Positions 26,059 to 34,471 of a stretch of DNA of 48,528 nt are shown one piece after another. How positions within the stretch are numbered: position 1 is the stretch's first letter; every line of letters starts with the position of its first letter. The notes beneath the pieces are model-generated. The model did not search any database. It was not told the origin of the DNA and saw only the letters and a list, made by a program, of their open reading frames with translations. Source of the DNA: JBBSOW01 sp038259365 (GTDB lineage: Bacteria; Actinomycetota; Actinomycetes; Propionibacteriales; Propionibacteriaceae). Position numbers and translations under genes: made by a program. The stretch spans positions 1-48,528 of the forward strand of contig JBBSOW010000016.1 of the NCBI GenBank assembly GCA_038259365.1, in the 5' to 3' direction.

Positions 26059-26067
26059 GTCGCTGCG

Positions 26068-26307
26068 TCAGGGAGCCGGATCCGGACCGTCGAAACCGAA
26101 ACCGATCCGCCCCGTCATCGCGTAGTAGACGTACCAGCCGAGCAGGAAACACGCCAAGGTGGCCAGGAAAAGGGCGCCCATGGCGAGCCAGCGGCGACGC
26201 CTCTTCTGCCGCGTCGTGACGATGCCCGAGGGACCCCACTCCCCCAAATTCGGCCGCGCCCTCGGCGGCGTCGACCCGTTGAGGTTCAGGTTGGATCTGA
26301 AAGGCAC
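26068..26307 (-). CDS. Small single-pass membrane protein, hypothetical
   Basis: The 79-residue product has a hydrophilic Pro/Arg-rich N-terminus, a basic RQKRRRRW stretch (33-40), one strong membrane helix (about 41-62) and a short outer tail, so the N-terminus should stay inside. I do not recognise the family. GTG 26307 starts 9 nt after the ligA stop with AGGG upstream, so it would be translated as the second gene of a ligA operon. Confidence 0.5.
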   Translation of the reverse strand: MPFRSNLNLNGSTPPRARPNLGEWGPSGIVTTRQKRRRRWLAMGALFLATLACFLLGWYVYYAMTGRIGFGFDGPDPAP

Positions 26308-26316
26308 GGGATAACC

Positions 26317-28443
26317 CTAGCTCGCCGAACCTATGGTCGCGACGGCCCGCGCAGGCCCGGGCCCCTCGTTCAGCAGCACCTCGAACCCGGCGGCGTCCAG
26401 GATCGGCACCTTGAGGGCCACCGCCTTGTCGTACTTCGAGCCAGGAGACTCCCCCACCACGACGAACGCGGTCTTCTTCGAGACCGAGGACGCCGACTTT
26501 CCCCCGCGCGAGGTGATGGCCTCGGCGATCTTGTCGCGGGTGTAACCCTCGATGCCGCCGGTCACCACGATCGAGAGACCGGTGAGGGTCTGCGGAACGG
26601 TCGAGGCGGCGACCTCATCGGCCAGCACGCACCCGGCCGCCTGCCACTTCTCCACGATGCCGCGGCGCCAATCAACGGCGAACCACGCGACGATCGCGGC
26701 GGCCATCGTGGGGCCGATGCCGTCGACGGCGGCGAGCTCGTCCTCCGAGGCGGTGGCCAGCGCCTCGATGTTCGGGAAGGCTGCCGCCACGTCGGGCGCC
26801 ACTCCCTTGCCGACGTGGCGGATGGACAGCGCCACCAAGAATTTGGCGAAGGGTCGGTGTTTTGCCTCCTCCAGGTTGACCAACAGCTTCTTCCCGTTGG
26901 CCGAGAGGACACCGGCCAAGGTGTGAAACAGGTCGGTCTTGACCAGATCCTCGGCGGTGAGATCGAACAGGTCCCCCTCGTCGGTGAGCAGCCCGGCCGA
27001 GAGCAGGGCGTCGGCGGCCTGCGCGCCGAGTCCCTCGATATCCAGGGCCTGGCGAGAGGCGAGATGGAACAGTCGCTCGCGCAGTTGGGCCGGGCAGGAG
27101 CGCTGGTTGGGGCAGCGAATGTCGGCGTCGCCCACCTTTTCGGGCCTCAGCTCGGTGCCACAGGCCGGGCACGCGGTGGGCATCTCGAACTCGACCAGCT
27201 CGCGACCCTCCCGTAGCGCCACGACGGGGCCGAGGATCTCGGGGATGACGTCGCCGGCCTTGCGCAGCACCACGGTGTCGCCGATGAGGACGCCCTTGCG
27301 CGTGACCTCGCTGGCGTTGTGCAGGGTGGCCATCGAGACCGTCGACCCACCGACCACCACGGGTTCCATCACCGCGTACGGGGTCACCCGCCCGGTCCGA
27401 CCGACGTTGACGCGGATGTCGAGCAGGAGGGTGTTGACCTCCTCCGGGGGGTACTTGTAGGCGATCGCCCACCGAGGCGCGCGGGAGGTGAAGCCGAGCT
27501 GATCTTGATGCACCCGGTCGTTGATCTTGATAACCGCGCCGTCGATCTCGTGCTCGACGTCGTGGCGATGCTCCACGGTGTGCTCCACGAACGCCCACAC
27601 CTCGTCGAGCCCCGCGCACAGCTTGGAGTGCGCGCTCACCGGCAACCCCCACCCGGCCAGCGCGTCGTAGGCCTCGCTCAGCTTGGCGAACTCGACGCCC
27701 TCGGCCGCCCCGATGCCGTGGGCGATGAAGCCGAGCTGGCGCGATGCGGTGACCTTGGGGTCCTTTTGGCGCAGCGACCCCGCGGCCCCGTTGCGTGGGT
27801 TCGCGAACGGCGGCTTGCCCGCCTCGACGAGCCGTTCGTTTAGCGCCCGAAACGCCTGGATCGGGAAGAACACCTCCCCGCGTACCTCCAAGACGGCCGG
27901 GACGTCTTCACCGCTCAGCCGGGTCGGGATCGCGCTGATGGTCTTGATGTTGGCGGTCACGTCCTCGCCCACCCGGCCGTCACCGCGCGTCGCGCCGCTG
28001 ACCAGGCGCCCACCCTCGTACAGCAGATCGATGGCCAGGCCGTCGATCTTCAGCTCGCAGATGAACTCGGGATCTCCCACCTCACCCTCGCGCACGTCGG
28101 AGAAGACCCGCTGGCCCCAGTGCAACAGCTCCTCGCGGGAGAACGCGTTATCGAGGCTCATGAGCGGTTGGCGGTGGGTGACGGCCGAGAACGTCGTCGA
28201 GGGTGCCCCGCCGACGGTCTGGGTGGGAGAATCGGGCGTGCGGAGCTGGGGGTAGGTGTCCTCGAGTTCTTCCAGCTCGCGCATCGCCTTGTCGAAATCG
28301 GCGTCCGAGATCGTGGGGGCATCGAGGACGTAGTACCGCCACCGGTGGTCGGTGAGATCCTCCGCCAGGCGCTTGTGCCGCTCCAGGGCCTTCCCGGGCA
28401 CCGCGGAGGCCGAGCTGGCCTGGGCTTCGACAGATTCGGTCAC
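26317..28443 (-). CDS. ligA: NAD-dependent DNA ligase
   Basis: LigA seals nicks in replication and repair using NAD+. The 708-residue product contains the adenylation motif KIDG with nucleophile Lys132, an OB-fold region, a four-cysteine zinc finger (CPACG and CPNQRSC), helix-hairpin-helix repeats and a C-terminal BRCT domain (VVTGG through about 700). Length and order are standard. GTG 28443 is preceded by TAGATT with a 7-nt gap, so the transcript may be leaderless. The short upstream frame extension (16 codons) lacks similarity. It is divergent from the ArsR-type gene across about 100 nt. Confidence 0.97.
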   Translation of the reverse strand: MTESVEAQASSASAVPGKALERHKRLAEDLTDHRWRYYVLDAPTISDADFDKAMRELEELEDTYPQLRTPDSPTQTVGGAPSTTFSAVTHRQPLMSLDNAFSREELLHWGQRVFSDVREGEVGDPEFICELKIDGLAIDLLYEGGRLVSGATRGDGRVGEDVTANIKTISAIPTRLSGEDVPAVLEVRGEVFFPIQAFRALNERLVEAGKPPFANPRNGAAGSLRQKDPKVTASRQLGFIAHGIGAAEGVEFAKLSEAYDALAGWGLPVSAHSKLCAGLDEVWAFVEHTVEHRHDVEHEIDGAVIKINDRVHQDQLGFTSRAPRWAIAYKYPPEEVNTLLLDIRVNVGRTGRVTPYAVMEPVVVGGSTVSMATLHNASEVTRKGVLIGDTVVLRKAGDVIPEILGPVVALREGRELVEFEMPTACPACGTELRPEKVGDADIRCPNQRSCPAQLRERLFHLASRQALDIEGLGAQAADALLSAGLLTDEGDLFDLTAEDLVKTDLFHTLAGVLSANGKKLLVNLEEAKHRPFAKFLVALSIRHVGKGVAPDVAAAFPNIEALATASEDELAAVDGIGPTMAAAIVAWFAVDWRRGIVEKWQAAGCVLADEVAASTVPQTLTGLSIVVTGGIEGYTRDKIAEAITSRGGKSASSVSKKTAFVVVGESPGSKYDKAVALKVPILDAAGFEVLLNEGPGPARAVATIGSAS

Positions 28444-28496
28444 GACGCACAATCTATCGCCCGCCCCCGACAGCCAGGGGGAGTACAACAAATCGC

Positions 28497-28528
28497 GTGC
28501 ACAATAGTTGTGCAGAACTATTCTGCAC
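28497..28528. promoter_or_regulatory. Palindromic operator for the ArsR-MFS operon
   Basis: GTGCA-C-AATAGTT then GTGCAG then AACTATT-C-TGCAC forms a 32-bp inverted repeat whose arms match at 12 of 13 positions. It overlaps the -35 element and spacer of the promoter of the ArsR-type gene, the classic position for autorepression, and lies about 55 nt from the ligA start. Confidence 0.75.
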
Positions 28529-28537
28529 GTCTATCCT
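28508..28537 (+). promoter_or_regulatory. Promoter of the ArsR-MFS operon (leaderless)
   Basis: A -35 TTGTGC (28508-28513), an 18-nt spacer and a -10 TATCCT (28532-28537) place the transcription start at about 28544, the first base of the ATG. No ribosome site is present, consistent with leaderless initiation. Confidence 0.6.
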
Positions 28538-28543
28538 GGTGCT

Positions 28544-29128
28544 ATGTCACCTGAGGATGGGCTCAAACTCGACGCGGCCGCCATCCGGATCCTGGCCCAC
28601 CCGCTTCGGTCGAGGCTGCTGTCGAGATTGCGTATTGACGGACCCAACACCGCAACCGCGTTGGCCGAACTGCTCAACACCAACACCGGCGCCACCAGCT
28701 ATCACCTGCGCAAGCTCGAGGCGGTCGGCCTGGTCACCGATACCGGCGAGGGGGAGGGAAAGCGGCGGTTGTGGCGGGCCAGCACGAGCTTTCACTCGTT
28801 TCACCGCTTGGACTTCGCCGACGACGAGGACGCCGCCACGGCCGCCGGATGGTTGGAGCGCGACTATCTGCGCCAGTTCGCCCACCACGCCGAGGACTGG
28901 CTCGACGCGTCGCCCGAGTGGCCGCAGCTCTGGGCCGATGAGTTGGGCCTGCACGACACCCTCGTCACGGTGACCAGCGAGCAACTGGCGGCGTTGCGGG
29001 CCGAACTCGACGCCACCCTCGCTCGCTACCGCGAGGCGGGATTGGGCGCGCTCGACGCGCGCAAGCTCTCGGTCTTCACCTACGTCTACCCCACCGACCT
29101 CGCCCCGCCCGAACCGAGCCCGTCGTGA
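28544..29128 (+). CDS. ArsR-type winged-helix transcriptional repressor
   Basis: The 194-residue product has an N-terminal winged helix-turn-helix (about 10-80: AHPLRSRLLSRL, ATALAELLNTNTGATSYHLRKLE, GLV with a basic wing GEGEGKRR) typical of ArsR/HTH_20-like regulators, followed by an acidic helical domain that could bind an effector. No metal-binding cysteines are seen, so the ligand is likely an organic compound. The gene overlaps the following MFS gene by GTGA, so the repressor and the exporter are made together. The palindrome just upstream suggests it represses its own operon, with the exporter released by the pump's substrate. Confidence 0.85.
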   Translation: MSPEDGLKLDAAAIRILAHPLRSRLLSRLRIDGPNTATALAELLNTNTGATSYHLRKLEAVGLVTDTGEGEGKRRLWRASTSFHSFHRLDFADDEDAATAAGWLERDYLRQFAHHAEDWLDASPEWPQLWADELGLHDTLVTVTSEQLAALRAELDATLARYREAGLGALDARKLSVFTYVYPTDLAPPEPSPS

Positions 29129-30390
29129 GTGTCCCGGGGGCACCGGTGTCCGCCGCGTCGGCCCGCAGGCGGCTCTTGATACTGAGCGCCACCCGCTGGT
29201 TTCCGGTGGGGTTGACGTTCGGGCTGAGCGTGCTCATTCCGTTGGAGCGCGGGATCGGGCTCGCCGAGATCGGGCTGATCCTCTCGGCCCAGGGATTCGT
29301 CATGCTCGCGCTGGAGCTGCCGACCGGTGGACTGGCCGATGCACTGGGTCGCCGCCCGGTGCTGGTGCTGGCGGGGATCGTCGGGGTGGTATCCGGCATG
29401 ATCTTCCTGCTGGCGGACAGCGTAGAGATGTTCGTTCTCTCGCTCGCCCTCCAGGGCATATTCCGGGCGTTGGATTCCGGGCCGTTGGAATCCTGGTACG
29501 TCGACGCCGCGCTGGCCGAGGACCCAGCAGGCGAGATCGAGCGATCCCTCAGCCAGGCCACCACTGTGCTGGGCGCCTCGATCGCCGCCGGGGCGCTGCT
29601 CGCCGGCGGCCTGATCGCCTGGCATCCGCTACCCTCCAGCGCGCTTTTGCTCCCCTACGCCCTCTCGATCGCCATCAGCTCCCTCCACGTGGTGCTGCTG
29701 CTGGTGCTGGTGCGCGAACCCCATCGCGCCCGGGCCGGGCTCACGGCCGCGCTCGCGACGGCGAAGGCGGCCCCGGGCGTCATTGGCGCCGGGCTGCGCA
29801 TGTTGCGACGTCGACGTGTCCTGCGCAGCCTCGTGCTCGTCGAGGTGTTCTGGAGCGTGGGCATGATCGGCTTCGAGACGTTCACCCCCGTCCGGCTCGC
29901 GGAGCTCGTCGGCGGCGAGAGCCGCGCCGGGGCGATCTTTGGACCGTCTTCGGCGGCCGCCTGGGCACTGTTCGCCGTCGGTTCCCTGCTGGCCGGCCTC
30001 GCCAGCCGCCGAATCGGGGTGGCGCAGACGGCGATCCTCAGCCGGATCGCCAACGGCGGGTTCGTGATCATCATGGGTCTGACGGCGGGACCGGTGGGGT
30101 TGATCAGCGCTTACCTGCTCACCTACCTCACCCACGGGGCCGCGGGCCCCATGCACGCCACCCTGTTGCATCGCCAGGCCGAGGCGTCGAACCGGGCGAC
30201 CGTGTTGTCGATGAACTCGATGGTGGCGGGCGGGACCTACAGCCTGGGGCTGCTTGCGCTCGGCCCGATAGCGCAGGGCACCTCCACCGCCGCCGCGATC
30301 ATTCTCGCCGGCGGCTTCTCGATCATCGGGGCGTGGTTCTACCTACCCGCCCGGTACGAAGAACGTCGGAGAGACGCATCGTTGCCTTGA
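29125..30390 (+). CDS. MFS transporter, probable drug or metabolite exporter
   Basis: The 421-residue product has 12 predicted hydrophobic segments and the MFS loop 2-3 signature (GGLADALGRRPVL, about 69-81). A large central cytoplasmic loop follows helix 6. It belongs to the general MFS_1 type rather than a named sugar family, and the coupling to an ArsR-type repressor (4-nt GTGA overlap) suggests inducible efflux. The substrate cannot be read from sequence. It converges with the sugar-binding lipoprotein gene, 48 nt away. Confidence 0.85.
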   Translation: MSVPGAPVSAASARRRLLILSATRWFPVGLTFGLSVLIPLERGIGLAEIGLILSAQGFVMLALELPTGGLADALGRRPVLVLAGIVGVVSGMIFLLADSVEMFVLSLALQGIFRALDSGPLESWYVDAALAEDPAGEIERSLSQATTVLGASIAAGALLAGGLIAWHPLPSSALLLPYALSIAISSLHVVLLLVLVREPHRARAGLTAALATAKAAPGVIGAGLRMLRRRRVLRSLVLVEVFWSVGMIGFETFTPVRLAELVGGESRAGAIFGPSSAAAWALFAVGSLLAGLASRRIGVAQTAILSRIANGGFVIIMGLTAGPVGLISAYLLTYLTHGAAGPMHATLLHRQAEASNRATVLSMNSMVAGGTYSLGLLALGPIAQGTSTAAAIILAGGFSIIGAWFYLPARYEERRRDASLP

Positions 30391-30438
30391 GGTAGCATTC
30401 GGTGTTCAATCGTTCCGCGCGGGTCGGCACCCGGAGGT

Positions 30439-31455
30439 CTAGCCGCCCCAGCAGTTGCGGACTCCGAAGGCCACGTCTTCGGAGGTCACTCCTGGCGCGG
30501 GGTCTCCAGTGATGAGTTCGACCCCGGTGTCGAGGTAGCCGCTGGGGGTAGCTCCCCCGCGTACCTGGTTGGCGATAGCGGTAACCCCCTTACGGGCCAT
30601 GTTTTGGGGGAACTGTTGGGCGGTGGCGTCGATGTCTCCGGGACGCACCGCGTTCTTGATGGCTGTGCAACCGCCATCGACAGAGACCACCACTACGTCG
30701 TCGAGGCTCTTACCGGCTTCGGTGAGCGCTTGAATCGCCCCGAAGGCGGCGGGCTCGTTCACGGTGTACACGACGTTGATGTTCGGGTTGCCCGCCAGCA
30801 AGCCCTCCATCGCGGTCTTGGCGAGTTCCTGGTTGCCTTGGGTGTCGACCGACCCGACCACTTGTGGGTCGTCGGCACCGATGCCGAACCCGTCGAGGAA
30901 GCCTTCGGCGCGGAGCTCACCGGAGCTGATGCCTGGAGCAAGGTTCAGCATCGCGACCTGGGGTTTCGCACCGAGCTCCCTGGACTTGGCCGCGGCGTAC
31001 TGACCGATGAGGTGCCCCGCCCGCTGGTTGTCGGTGGCGTAGAACGCATTGACCGCTGACGGCGGTTGGACCGGGGTGTCGACGGCGATCACGGTGACTC
31101 CCGCTTTCCGGGCGGCCTCGATGGCGGGCACCAGCTTGGTGGAATCGGTAGGGGCAATCAGGATCCCGTTCGCACCCTGATCGACCATCGCTTCGATGGC
31201 AGTCACTTGGCTGTCGACGTCGACATCGCTCCTGCCTGTCTCGGTGAACAGGGTGACGTCCTGAGCCGAAGCGGTCTTTTGCGCGACTTCGCGCATGGTG
31301 ACCCAGTACGGGTTGTCCTCTTGTTTGGTGATCAAGCCGACGGTGACCGGTTCTTTTGCTGGACCGCTGCAGGCAGACAATCCGGCGAGGGTAAGCACCG
31401 TGGCTCCCAGCAGTAGGCGGAACGGGACGTGGCGGGTAGAAATACGGTTTCGCAC
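30439..31455 (-). CDS. Sugar-binding periplasmic-type lipoprotein (RbsB/FrcB-like)
   Basis: The 338-residue product starts with a lipoprotein signal peptide (lipobox LSAC, Cys29) followed by a type 1 periplasmic-binding fold with family motifs KQEDNPYW (44-51), VDQGANGILIAPTD and VDGG. Such proteins usually deliver ribose, fructose or related sugars to an ABC permease. Here no ABC permease or ATPase gene is nearby; instead it follows an FucP-like MFS gene in the same operon, 12 nt downstream, with an excellent GAGGAGGGAGA ribosome site before GTG 31455. It may act as a sensor, scavenger or partner of an ABC system encoded elsewhere. Confidence 0.85.
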   Translation of the reverse strand: MRNRISTRHVPFRLLLGATVLTLAGLSACSGPAKEPVTVGLITKQEDNPYWVTMREVAQKTASAQDVTLFTETGRSDVDVDSQVTAIEAMVDQGANGILIAPTDSTKLVPAIEAARKAGVTVIAVDTPVQPPSAVNAFYATDNQRAGHLIGQYAAAKSRELGAKPQVAMLNLAPGISSGELRAEGFLDGFGIGADDPQVVGSVDTQGNQELAKTAMEGLLAGNPNINVVYTVNEPAAFGAIQALTEAGKSLDDVVVVSVDGGCTAIKNAVRPGDIDATAQQFPQNMARKGVTAIANQVRGGATPSGYLDTGVELITGDPAPGVTSEDVAFGVRNCWGG

Positions 31456-31467
31456 GGTTCTCCCTCC

Positions 31468-32777
31468 TCAGGCGTTGGCATCGGTCTGGGCGGTTATCTC
31501 AGGATCTCTGGCTGTACGAAGGTCGAACAGCGCGTAGGCCGCTACCATGGCCAGGCAGACCCCCGGAACGAGGTAACCCCTCGCGGGGCTGGACACGTCC
31601 ATGACGAAGGCGTGGACCATCGGTAGTAGGGCGCCACCAAGGATGGCCATGACAAGCCCAGCGGCCCCGAACTTCGCGTCCTCCCCGAGCCCTCGCAGTG
31701 ACACACCGTAGATGGTGGGGAACATCAAGGACAAGGCTGCGGAGATCGCCACCACCGCAAGCAACCCGACGATGTTCAGGGAAAGACCGCCACCAGGCAA
31801 CAGGCAACCCCAAAGAGGGCCATGATCAACAGCAACAGCGTTGGCCGGAAGATCCCCAACAACCAGACCATCACAAAGCGTGAGACCAAGAACACGATCA
31901 GGCTGGCCTGCAAATACCATCCCGCGTTCCCTTTCGAGACACCGACGACGTCCTGGGCGTACAAAATGGTGAAGGTCCAGGTGCACGTTTGAGCGGCGAC
32001 GTTGAAGAATTGGGCGCCTACGCCGTACCGATAGTGCCGGTTCTTCCACAGCCGGCTGGCGGTGCTACCAGAAGGGGCCACCTCGGCCTTCGGTGGCGGG
32101 ACGTGGAATTTTCGGAAGGCGATCAGCAACCAGATGGCCAACAAGACTGCGGCGATACCGAGGTAGGGGGTCAAGACCAGCCCGAGGTCGGCTTCCTGAC
32201 TGGCGGCGAGCTCCTCGGCCGCCATGATGGTCTTGGACTCCTCGGGTGTCAGACCGGGAAGGATGAGGATGGCCCCCATCAGCACGCCGATATTGGCGCC
32301 GACGGGGTTGAACGCCTGGGCCAGGTTCAGCCGCTGCGTGGCCATCTCCTCCGAGCCGAGGGCGATGACGAAAGGGTTGGCCGAGGTTTCCAGGATCGAT
32401 AGTCCCGCGGCCAGGGTGAACAAGGCCAGCAAGAAGAAGCCGTAGGAAAGGGCTGAGCTCGCGGGCAGGAACAGCACTCCACCGATAGCGGCGAGGCCCA
32501 GACCAACCAAGACCCCGGCCTTGTAGCCGAATCGACTGGTGATGAAGGCCGCCGGAAGGGCCAGCAGGAAATAGGCGCCGTAGTAGGCAAACTGGACCAG
32601 CGAGGACTGAAAGTTCGACATGTCGAAGATGCCGCGAAAGACGCCGACCAGAATGTCGGTGAGGTTAGCCGCTGCACCCCAGGCCGCGAAGCACAGCACC
32701 AGCAGAACAAACGGAACCAGGAGGTGTCTCTCGACCATCCGGCCCTGGTGGCCTCGAGGAAACCGTTGCTGTGTCAC
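31468..32777 (-). pseudogene. FucP-like sugar:H+ symporter, frameshifted
   Basis: Membrane segments and family motifs (AAWGAAANLTDILV, ETSANPFVIALG, AFNPVGANIG, and after the shift LSLMFPTIYG and FGAAGLVMAILGGAL) identify a fucose/glucose-galactose MFS symporter. The first 333 codons from GTG 32777 end at a TGA (31778-31776). The last ~105 codons continue in another frame, ending at 31468. The break lies in TTTCCCTG near 31780-31786; adding one C restores a continuous 436-residue protein of normal length. This is either a real inactivating deletion or a sequencing error. The chosen GTG overlaps the stop of a short upstream ORF. Confidence 0.8.
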
Positions 32778-32887
32778 TGGCCATGGACTCCACCACCTTG
32801 AACGCCGCCGGAACGAGGACCGTCGGTGGGCAAAGCAGCCGGGATTCGCCCGCCGACCCGGGGCTGAAGGTGGGGGTTCGGGTGCAT
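32774..32887 (-). CDS. Short ORF with strong ribosome site upstream of the FucP-like gene
   Basis: ATG 32887 is preceded by GAAGGAGGAAACTC, the best Shine-Dalgarno in this operon, but opens only a 37-codon frame rich in Pro and Gly. Its TGA overlaps the proposed permease GTG as GTGA. It may be a leader ORF that couples translation to the permease, or the true permease N-terminus cut off by a second frameshift. Confidence 0.35.
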   Translation of the reverse strand: MHPNPHLQPRVGGRIPAALPTDGPRSGGVQGGGVHGQ

Positions 32888-33027
32888 GAGTTTCCTCCTT
32901 CGGTGTCACGCCTGCTGAAATCAAAAGGGTGCTGAGCGGTGAGAGCCGCGAGTGACGTGGTGCAGACGACTATGCGCTCCGTTCGTGCCAGTACGGCCGC
33001 CTTCGGCAGTGACGTAGCTCACGTATA

Positions 33028-33047
33028 TACTAACCAACCAGTCAGTA
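33028..33047. promoter_or_regulatory. Probable TetR operator
   Basis: TACTAAC-CAACCA-GTCAGTA is an imperfect palindrome (7-bp arms with one mismatch), just after an AT-rich TATATAC and 25 nt before the TetR-type start. Placement between the divergent sugar operon and the regulator gene suits control of both. Confidence 0.5.
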
Positions 33048-33072
33048 AGTGTGTCAAGAGGCGGGAGCAATC

Positions 33073-33684
33073 GTGGTGGTCCAGGAAAGCGGATCCCGAG
33101 CCGCGCGGGGCGCCCTGGCGCGCGACCGTGTCATCCAGGCGGCTTTGCGGGCCTACGCCACCAACGGGTATTCGGGGTCCTCCCTGGCGGGAATCGCAGC
33201 CGCCGCGGGCCTCACCACCGCCGGACTGCTGCACCACTTTCGCAGCAAGGAAGAGTTGCTGATCGAGGTACTCCAGGAACGTGATCGGACAGACAGGGAA
33301 CGCTTCCAGCTCCAAGACTCGCAAGGCCTGGACACGCTCGCCGCTCTGCAAAAACTCGTGGAGGCCAACGCGTCCACACCCGGACTCGTGCAGACGTTCA
33401 CGGTGCTCATGGGAGAAAGCGCCGCCCAAGACCACCCAGCTCACCAATGGTTCAAGGAACGGTACCCCCGCCGCTGCGGCACCCTGGCCGCGGCGCTGCG
33501 CGCGGGCATCGAGCGCGGGGACATCCGTCCCGAGACCGACTGCGACGCCGTCGCTAGCGAGGTCATTGCCATGATGGACGGCTTGCAGGTGCAATGGATC
33601 CTCAACCCTGAGCACATGGATATGGCGCGGGTCTTCGCCCATTATCTGCACACCGTCCGACAGATCGTGAAGGTATCCGGTTAA
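33073..33684 (+). CDS. TetR/AcrR-family transcriptional regulator
   Basis: The 203-residue product has the TetR helix-turn-helix (about 18-64: SSLAGIAAAAGLTTAGLLHHFRSKEEL region read in two parts) and an alpha-helical C-terminal ligand domain. GTG 33073 is chosen because GGGAG lies 6 nt upstream; the in-frame GTG at 33049 would overlap the operator region. Divergent placement from the FucP-like/sugar-binding genes suggests it controls sugar uptake, with the sugar or a derivative as inducer; this is inference from position. Confidence 0.85.
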   Translation: MVVQESGSRAARGALARDRVIQAALRAYATNGYSGSSLAGIAAAAGLTTAGLLHHFRSKEELLIEVLQERDRTDRERFQLQDSQGLDTLAALQKLVEANASTPGLVQTFTVLMGESAAQDHPAHQWFKERYPRRCGTLAAALRAGIERGDIRPETDCDAVASEVIAMMDGLQVQWILNPEHMDMARVFAHYLHTVRQIVKVSG

Positions 33685-33771
33685 CTCAACGTCCAATTCC
33701 TCTTTGGTAGTGATCGCCGCGAGGCATCGCCTGGGCGGCGCTGACCGGGGACATATCGAGCCAGCTCGCGC
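33685..33771. other. Short intergenic region after the TetR gene
   Basis: Eighty-seven bases between the TetR-type stop and the ferric-reductase relic. I see no gene or hairpin terminator here. Confidence 0.4.
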
Positions 33772-34440
33772 CTAATCGGCCCCCGTTTCAATCACTGCGC
33801 AACGAGCGGCAGACCCTTCACGGTGCTCGTACGGTTTGTGAATCGCCTGGAGAGCGGGGTTGTTGTCGTCGCGCAGCCAACGGGTGTGGGGCTCCATGGG
33901 CTCGGGAGGTAGGCCGGTGAATGGGAATGAGTGACGGGGTGCGGGTCGAGGCGACGGATCCGGGGTGGAACTAGGCGGCGCGTATCCGCTCGAGGACGAA
34001 GAACCACCGGGGACAACGGCGGGTTCGAGCTGGGCAAAGCTCTCGGTGTGGATACTTCTTCGCCGGGACCCCGGCCGCTACGAGAAGGCTCCCATGCCGT
34101 CCTCTATCCAGGCCGTCGGCCCGCACAGGAACGTCGCGCTCGACGAGCTCGTGCCCCAGAACCGCGGGGCCTGCAGCTCGTCGGGACCGGTTGCTGAGCC
34201 GGCCGTAGTGTCCCTCGAACATCGCCCGGGCGCCGGGCAGTAGGTTTGCCAACCGGGCGCGGCGCTCCCCGCGTCCTCGCGATGATCCACCGGCTTCGGC
34301 CGTCGGGGCGATTGACAGGGAGAGGGGTTCGACCGCGTCCAGCCCGGCGGGCTCAGGAAGCGCAGTTGAGGAACCACCCGCCAGATGAGGACCGCGGCGG
34401 CGACCGCCCAGAGCGTCCACCAGAAGGCGGTGGCGCACGG
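33772..34440 (-). pseudogene. Relic of a ferric reductase-like/ferredoxin-reductase flavoprotein
   Basis: Read on the minus strand across two frames, this stretch yields ordered pieces of a membrane flavin reductase. They are a hydrophobic helix FWWTLWAVAAAVLIWRVV (about 34423-34370), LLPGARAMFEGHYG (about 34250-34209), the NAD(P)-domain end FLCGPTAWIED (about 34125-34093), LLVAAGVPAK (about 34087-34058) and IHTESFAQLEP (about 34050-34018). An in-frame TAG and at least two frame changes interrupt it, and the central FAD/NAD part is missing. Its stop TAG is at 33774-33772. The last ~45 codons (from MEPHTRWLRDDNN) stay open but are unrecognised. It lies directly downstream of the metE-like gene. 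Confidence 0.6.
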
Positions 34441-34471
34441 TGGCCGGAGGAACTCCTGCCCGGTCCTCGGG

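Noticed and set aside
33792..34037. Small Pro/Arg-rich minus-strand ORF
   Set aside because: The neighbouring frame of the same strand reads as the end of the ferric-reductase relic, which explains the DNA better.
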